DNA of 64,000 nt, taken from positions 992,001-1,056,000 of the forward strand of contig NZ_CP187259.1 in the NCBI RefSeq assembly GCF_049676595.1, in the 5' to 3' direction. This document shows positions 59,779 to 64,000 of the stretch, in pieces (positions within the stretch are counted from its first letter, which is position 1; each line of letters begins with the position of its first letter). The DNA comes from Methanocella_A sp049676595. Its GTDB lineage: Archaea > Halobacteriota > Methanocellia > Methanocellales > Methanocellaceae. A program made the position numbers and the translations under genes. The notes below the pieces were generated by a model that did not search any database, was not told the DNA's origin, and worked only from the letters and a program-made list of their open reading frames with translations.

Positions 59779-59935
59779 GTCAGGTACCGTTTACACGAAG
59801 TACACAAGGTACGCGAAGTACGCGAAGTTCTACTTTAAATTGGTTTGCAGTCAGCCGTTTTATCGAACTTTGAGTACTTCGTGTACTTCGTGTACTTCGT
59901 GTAAATGATACGGGCACTCCATAACAGGCTTCAGG
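59779..59935. repeat. Family C palindrome, copy C4
   Basis: It starts GTCAGGTACCGTTTACACG, as C2 does, and shares the internal GGTTTGCAGTCAGCC. The right arm has three tandem GTACTTCGTGTACTTC-type units and ends GTAAATGATACGGGCACTCC. Nested in the loop of A6 next to D2. Confidence 0.85.
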
Positions 59936-60199
59936 AATTACCATGATTAAATCCTCCCTATACTCCGGGAGGCACAGGGGGGAAACGGAGAAAATTTAAG
60001 GGGGAGGCCATGAGGTGCAGAGGCTCGGGGGGATGCCCATAGATTGTGGCAACGACAATAAAATCACAATTTTCAACCGGTATCTGTGTTATCTGTACCA
60101 ATCCGCGGATTCCATCTGTGGAATCAGTCGTTATCTGTGGAATCTGTGACGCCGGCACAGCGCAGCGATCGTTTTGCTGTCTCACCCCTTATGCTCACA

Positions 60200-61186
60200 C
60201 TATCTCTTGACCATATTGATGATGCTCATTGCCAGCTCCACTTTCCGATCCTTAATCCCGAAGAAGGGACGCAACTCTCCCCCGAAGTTGCGGAAGAAGA
60301 ACTCGATGCCGGGCACGGTGGAGCCTTCGAAGTCGAACTCGTTCAATCCGAGGCTCTCCTTAGTATATTTTATCGCTTCCCAGATGAGCATGGGCATGCC
60401 GCCCCGGGAGTTGCCGTCGATGCCGCCGCCGATGTAGTAGGACCGTTTCTTGTCCCAGACGAGCATCAGGCTCGCGAGGGCTTCCCCGTTACTATAGGTG
60501 GTGAACACTTCCACGCACTCTTTCTTTTTACACTGGGCGTAGATGTTCTCCCACATCTGGCCTGTGATGCGGCCGTGGTCCTGCCGCACCATGGTGAGGT
60601 CGTTCAGCCGGACGAAGTTCGAAATGTCTCCTGTCGTGACCTGAAAGCCGTTCTTCACGGAGCTTTTAATGTCGTTCCTCCGCTTCCTGGAGATGTTATT
60701 CCAGACTGTATCCAGGCTGTCCAGCTTCAGCATATACGTATAGTGGAGTGTGGGACAGTAGTCCGACCATAAGAATGGCTGGAGGTCGATGCTGTTCACG
60801 TTGAACGGGTAATACAGGCATGTGCCGAAGGGCTTGATGATCCGGGCAAAGTTGGCGTTGATGTCCTTCCTGAAGGAATTTTCCGTGTGGCTCTTCTTGT
60901 TGCCGTCCGGCCTGAATACGGCCCCGGCATAGGGGGTAAGCCGGGGGTTGATGATCCACCGGGCGCCGAGCTTTTTCCTGTATGGCACCGGAAACCCCGC
61001 TACCATTTCCCCGTTCTGGTAGGCTCCGAACAGCTCAACCCGGTTGGCGTTGATGCCGGCGCTGTCCTCGAATATCTTAAACCACCAGCTCTTGTGGAAG
61101 AGCGTCCCTTCCGCCGATTCGTCCACAAGCAGATCGTAGCTCTCGATGTCCTCTCCGGGTACTGGTATGAACTCCATTTTGTTCAA
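60200..61186 (-). CDS. FemAB/GNAT-type aminoacyltransferase-like protein
   Basis: A 328-residue double-GNAT protein. The N-terminus YDLLVDESAEGTLFHKSWWFKIFEDSAGINANRVELFGAYQNGEMVAGFPVPYRKK and the mid-segment YTYMLKLDSLDTVWNNISRKRRNDIKSSVKNGFQV correspond to those of the protein at 42911. The second-domain core is SRGGMPMLIWEAIKYTKESLGLNEFDFEGSTVPGIEFFFRNFGGEL. Likely transfers an amino acid or acyl group to a surface molecule. Monocistronic; its upstream region is AT-rich. Confidence 0.8.
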   Translation of the reverse strand: MNKMEFIPVPGEDIESYDLLVDESAEGTLFHKSWWFKIFEDSAGINANRVELFGAYQNGEMVAGFPVPYRKKLGARWIINPRLTPYAGAVFRPDGNKKSHTENSFRKDINANFARIIKPFGTCLYYPFNVNSIDLQPFLWSDYCPTLHYTYMLKLDSLDTVWNNISRKRRNDIKSSVKNGFQVTTGDISNFVRLNDLTMVRQDHGRITGQMWENIYAQCKKKECVEVFTTYSNGEALASLMLVWDKKRSYYIGGGIDGNSRGGMPMLIWEAIKYTKESLGLNEFDFEGSTVPGIEFFFRNFGGELRPFFGIKDRKVELAMSIINMVKR

Positions 61187-61546
61187 CTACCTTCTCGCCC
61201 GCCAGTAGTGCGGCCGGGCGTATACTGCCGTGTCGGCTGTTGGTCTCGCATGCACGGCAACTATTCAATGATCTTGTTGATAATTATATAACTATAATAT
61301 ATAATATTTTTGCCGATTATCCGGGGTAGCCCTGTTCTGCAGGTGCCCCGGGGTAAGGGGTAACGAAACTGTGCCCAGTCGTGACCTGCTGTTAATGATA
61401 CTGCTCCCGAGCACGTGGATTTAAGGGGTTCCGGCACCTGGGTGAATATCGTCTGCGTGCCATGCTCTTACTCCGCAAGTCTATCTATAATAAACTATTA
61501 ATATTAATATCTTCATATAAGATGTGTTGACTCCACAGGTGAGTAT
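61187..61546. promoter_or_regulatory. AT-rich divergent region
   Basis: Separates the FemAB-like gene (minus) from the DUF1616 gene (plus). AATTATATAACTATAATATA (61281-61300) and TATTAATATTAATATCTTCA (61496-61515) are likely promoters for the left and right genes. No gene recognised in between. Confidence 0.45.
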
Positions 61547-62530
61547 ATGATGCAGAACAGCGACAGCTTATTTAATAAACGTTCGACTACCGGCTCCGGC
61601 TTTTCCGGAAAGACGTTTGATACCTGTAATGATCTTGCCATTGTCTTAGGGCTGGCTATTGTCATGCTTGTCTTTATCTACGTGCCTTTTCTCAACCACA
61701 ACATACTCCGGTTTGGGCTGGGGCTTATCACGGTCCTCTTCCTCCCCGGCTACGCGTTCATTGCGGCACTCTATCCCGGAAAGGGTGACCTTGGCAGCCT
61801 GGAGCGGGCGGTACTGTCGGTGGGGCTCAGCATCATCCTCGTACCGTTCCTGGGCTTCTTCCTGAACTACACGATCTGGGGTATCACGACCAGCACTATA
61901 GTCCTGTCTGTCACTGCTCTCCTCCTGATCTGTCTCCTGGCTGCATTTCTCCGCAGGCTGTCCCTGCCCGTCGAGCAGCGCTTCAGCGTAGACTTCGGGG
62001 CCTTTGTCACCCAGGTCAAAAAGCTGATTCTCCCCGCGAGCAAGGAGCGGAGCGACGTGATCATATCGGGGCTGCTGATCTGCTCGATCGTCCTTATCCT
62101 GTCAGTTATCGGCTATCTGGTCATCATGCCCTACCAGGCAGACAAGTATACCGAGTTTTACATCTATGGGCCGGAAGGGAAGCTGAGCAACTATCCCACG
62201 AACTTTACCCTGGGCGATAAAAAGCCGCTCATCATAGGGATCGTGAACAAGGAAGGCATGTCCAAGGAATACGATCTGGCTGTCACCCTCAACGACGGCA
62301 GCCAGTCTCACCGGATCTTCCTCGATCACATGGTGCTGGCCGACAACGAGACGATGGAGAAGACCATCAACCTGACTCCCGACCGGATCGGCGACATGCA
62401 GAACATGAAGTTCCTGCTGTACATGGAAGGCTCGCCGGCGGATCCGTACCGCGAGTGTAACCTGTGGGTCAACGTGACGGCGCCTTCAGGCAACGCTACG
62501 GTCGAAACAAACGCGACTGTCACGCCCTGA
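61547..62530 (+). CDS. DUF1616 membrane protein
   Basis: A 327-residue protein. Four helices lie at about 30-140 (LAIVLGLAIVMLVFIYVPFL, LRFGLGLITVLFLPGYAFIAALYP, LERAVLSVGLSIILVPFLGFFLNY, TIVLSVTALLLICLLAAFL), which is the DUF1616 core with LFLPGYA and ERAxLSxGLS. A fifth helix is near 175-195, followed by an extracytoplasmic beta domain of about 120 residues with Asn-x-Thr/Ser sites near its end. Common in archaeal surface-polysaccharide regions; function unknown. ATG 61547. Confidence 0.82.
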   Translation: MMQNSDSLFNKRSTTGSGFSGKTFDTCNDLAIVLGLAIVMLVFIYVPFLNHNILRFGLGLITVLFLPGYAFIAALYPGKGDLGSLERAVLSVGLSIILVPFLGFFLNYTIWGITTSTIVLSVTALLLICLLAAFLRRLSLPVEQRFSVDFGAFVTQVKKLILPASKERSDVIISGLLICSIVLILSVIGYLVIMPYQADKYTEFYIYGPEGKLSNYPTNFTLGDKKPLIIGIVNKEGMSKEYDLAVTLNDGSQSHRIFLDHMVLADNETMEKTINLTPDRIGDMQNMKFLLYMEGSPADPYRECNLWVNVTAPSGNATVETNATVTP

Positions 62531-62579
62531 GTCTTGATCCCTCCGGGGCTGGTGTCAAAATGGGCGGGAGGTTTTCGAG

Positions 62580-62620
62580 CCCGGCCACCGGTGATGGTGG
62601 CCGGGGTTCATTCTTCTTTT
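62580..62620 (+). terminator. Stem-loop with pyrimidine tail
   Basis: CCGGCCACC (62581-62589) pairs perfectly with GGTGGCCGG (62596-62604) around GGTGAT. GTTCATTCTTCTTTT follows, terminating the DUF1616 gene. Confidence 0.65.
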
Positions 62621-62639
62621 CCCATCCTCATCATGAAAA

Positions 62640-62698
62640 ATGATTTATATATAATATTAGTATATAATTAACAGGCGATAAATGGGAGAGTTATAGAG
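62640..62698 (+). promoter_or_regulatory. Promoter of the last glycan transcription unit
   Basis: GATTTATATATAATATTAGT and TATATAATTAACAGG are consecutive AT-rich elements (62642-62675) about 25-55 bases before ATG 62699. GGGAGAG lies 9 bases upstream of the start. Confidence 0.5.
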
Positions 62699-63676
62699 AT
62701 GGCGTCGGCTGCAGTACAATCAATTGATAGTGCCTTTCCGTCTGACTACGGGAACATCGTCATGCACGACGCGGTGGGCACACTCTCTCTCGACCCCCTG
62801 AAAAACATGGGGATTGTGGTTGTCATCCCCTGCTACAACGAAGTGATCTCTATAGGCAGCCTGGTGCTGCGCTCCCAGCATTATGCCGATCACATCGTCG
62901 TCATCGACGACGGCTCGAACGACAAGACCACCGAGGTAGCAAGGCTTGCCGGAGCCAGAGTGATCCGGCACAAGGTCAACCGGGGAAAAGGGGCCAGCAT
63001 TAAAACCGCTTTCAGCTATGCGAAAGCTGCCGGAGCAGATGTACTGGTCCTGCTGGACGGGGACGGGCAACATAACCCGGATGAGATACCTCTGCTGATC
63101 GAGCCTATCCTGAAGGGCGAGGCCGACATCGTCAACGGCTCGAGGTTCCTGGCGAAGGCCGGGCACAACGTGCCGGGATACCGGCGGATAGGCCAGGAGT
63201 TTCTCACTTTTCTGACCAACTCGGCTTCCCGGCAGAAGCTCACCGACAGCCAGAACGGCTTCCGGGCTTTTTCGAGGAAGACTTTCGACTGCTTCTCGTT
63301 CCTGCAGAAAGGCATGGGGATCGAGAGCGAGATGCTCATAGAGGCGACTAACGCTAACCTCCGGATCAAGGAAATCCAGATCAACGTGCGGTACGATGTC
63401 GCAGGGTCCACCCTTAACCCCCTTATCCACGGCTTCAGCGTCACCGTTTCCATCCTGAAAACCCTCCTCCGCCAGAGCTGCGGGCTGGCGTACCTGCTAT
63501 GCGGAGTAGCGTTACTGCTGATGGGCACTTCGGGCCTCGCTTACATCCTGCTGAGCCGTAACCTCCTGACCCTCGACCTCGCCATTGGATATACTGTCAG
63601 TATCTTCAGCCTCATCCTGGGGACTCTCTGTCTCTTTGCGCTGTTCGTACTGAGGTATGTTACGGAGCACAGGTGA
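62699..63676 (+). CDS. GT2 glycosyltransferase, polyprenyl-phosphate sugar synthase-like
   Basis: A 325-residue DPM1/DPG-synthase-like protein. GT-A motifs are VVIPCYNEVISIGSLVLRS, VIDDGSNDKTTEVARLAGARVIRHKVNRGKGASIKTAF and LLDGDGQHNPDEIPLLIEPIL. SRFLAKAGHNVPGYRRIGQEFLTFLTN and TDSQNGFRAFSRKTFD are typical. Two C-terminal helices (about 255-318) anchor it. It likely loads a sugar on dolichyl phosphate. First gene of a unit continuing into the DUF354 gene five bases later. Confidence 0.9.
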   Translation: MASAAVQSIDSAFPSDYGNIVMHDAVGTLSLDPLKNMGIVVVIPCYNEVISIGSLVLRSQHYADHIVVIDDGSNDKTTEVARLAGARVIRHKVNRGKGASIKTAFSYAKAAGADVLVLLDGDGQHNPDEIPLLIEPILKGEADIVNGSRFLAKAGHNVPGYRRIGQEFLTFLTNSASRQKLTDSQNGFRAFSRKTFDCFSFLQKGMGIESEMLIEATNANLRIKEIQINVRYDVAGSTLNPLIHGFSVTVSILKTLLRQSCGLAYLLCGVALLLMGTSGLAYILLSRNLLTLDLAIGYTVSIFSLILGTLCLFALFVLRYVTEHR

Positions 63677-63681
63677 ACGTT

Positions 63682-64000
63682 ATGAGAATAGGCGTCTTCA
63701 TCAACACGGCCGGACAGACTCACTTTTACAAGAACATCGTAAGGCAGCTAGAAAGTAATGGTCACGAGGTCTTCATTGTTGCCCGTAACCAGGGGGTGAC
63801 CTATGAGCTCCTGGATGGGCTGCATATCCCGTACTATCCGTATTCCTCCACCCCGGACAAGTCGGCCCGGGTCACCTCTTTCCCCGGCGACATAGTCAGG
63901 GCTTACCGGTACCTGCAGGACAAGAAGCTCGACCTCATCGCCGGCTTCGGCATCTACAGCACGTGCGTGGCCCGCATGCTCAACGTACCCGACATCACCT
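63682..64000 (+). CDS. DUF354 glycosyltransferase-like protein, truncated by window end
   Basis: The first 106 codons are visible from ATG 63682: MRIGVFINTAGQTHFYKNIV, then LESNGHEVFIVARNQGVTYELL and LDLIAGFGIYSTCVARMLNVPDIT. These match the start of the DUF354 protein at 38340 (VDINHPAHVHYFKHFV, FGFGSIRNAHV). The 3' part lies beyond position 64000. Probably a surface-glycan sugar transferase co-transcribed with the GT2 gene. Confidence 0.8.
   Translation, partial: MRIGVFINTAGQTHFYKNIVRQLESNGHEVFIVARNQGVTYELLDGLHIPYYPYSSTPDKSARVTSFPGDIVRAYRYLQDKKLDLIAGFGIYSTCVARMLNVPDIT

Larger units (their letters stand above)
59506..60171. repeat. Family A palindromic repeat, copy A6, with D and C elements inside
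   Basis: The left arm from 59506 (CGATCGCTGCGCTGTGCTGG...) and the right arm 60141-60171 are complementary over 31 bases with one G/T-type mismatch. The junction here is TGGCGTC/GACGCCG where other copies have CAGATC or CAGGATC. The loop is about 600 bases instead of about 100, because it holds repeats D2 and C4. It lies between convergent genes. Confidence 0.83.

Noticed and set aside
1..64000. tRNA, rRNA, riboswitch or integrase genes
   Set aside because: Looked for characteristic arms, conserved rRNA segments and tyrosine-recombinase or transposase motifs; nothing convincing was seen by eye. A covariance-model scan would be decisive.

Overview
The window looks like chromosomal DNA of a moderately GC-rich methanogen-type euryarchaeon, most likely a Methanocella (rice cluster I) relative. 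The support is archaeal TATA-type promoters, frequent GTG/TTG starts behind GGAGG/GGTGA sites, a MoaD/SAMP-like protein beside a tungsten-type aldehyde:ferredoxin oxidoreductase, methanogen-type iron-sulfur flavoproteins, DUF116/DUF354/DUF1616 proteins and archaeal surface-glycan genes. No rRNA, tRNA, CRISPR, integrase or transposase was recognised, and no methanogenesis gene lies here, so the genus is inference.

Region 1 (1-13400) is mixed housekeeping: a response regulator, a PPOX-fold protein, a frameshifted MBL hydrolase, an ABC-2 exporter (two permease genes divergent from the ATPase; the larger one is frameshifted and ends in a PrsW-like membrane domain), the AOR/MoaD pair and a HIT protein. 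Region 2 (13500-27250) is the most unusual part: four consecutive minus-strand operons. Each has its own TetR regulator plus flavodoxins and/or compact-cluster iron-sulfur flavoproteins, joined to FeS, radical SAM, lipid or membrane proteins. Each begins at a promoter whose TATA box lies between two sites of an operon-specific palindrome. Region 3 (27383-31191) holds a small helical protein, a ferredoxin, a GNAT and a DUF362 protein.

Region 4 (31411-45398) is a long plus-strand glycan operon. It has WbpD/WbpE/WbpB/WbpI-like enzymes and a WbpG/HisH2/HisF2-like set, as expected for a 2-acetamido-3-acetamidino-uronic acid (the UDP-GlcNAc 6-dehydrogenase is not in the window). Glycosyltransferases, a CapK-like adenylate-forming enzyme, a polysaccharide deacetylase, a FemAB-like transferase and a DUF362 protein follow. 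Region 5 (45935-64000) is surface biology: a secreted subtilase with a YVTN propeller, twin multi-spanning GT-C-like proteins with a Wzx-like flippase, a second CapK-like enzyme, two tandem secreted beta-helix proteins, a second FemAB-like protein, a DUF1616 protein, a GT2 and a truncated DUF354 protein at the window edge.

Several families of long interspersed palindromic repeats (here A, B, C and D) fill many intergenic regions, including every gap between convergent genes except one, which instead carries a short palindromic tandem array. Some are nested inside others, and family A arms carry matched changes. Four genes are interrupted by apparent single-base frameshifts, and two secreted-protein genes lack a canonical start at the position their signal peptide and ribosome-binding site demand.
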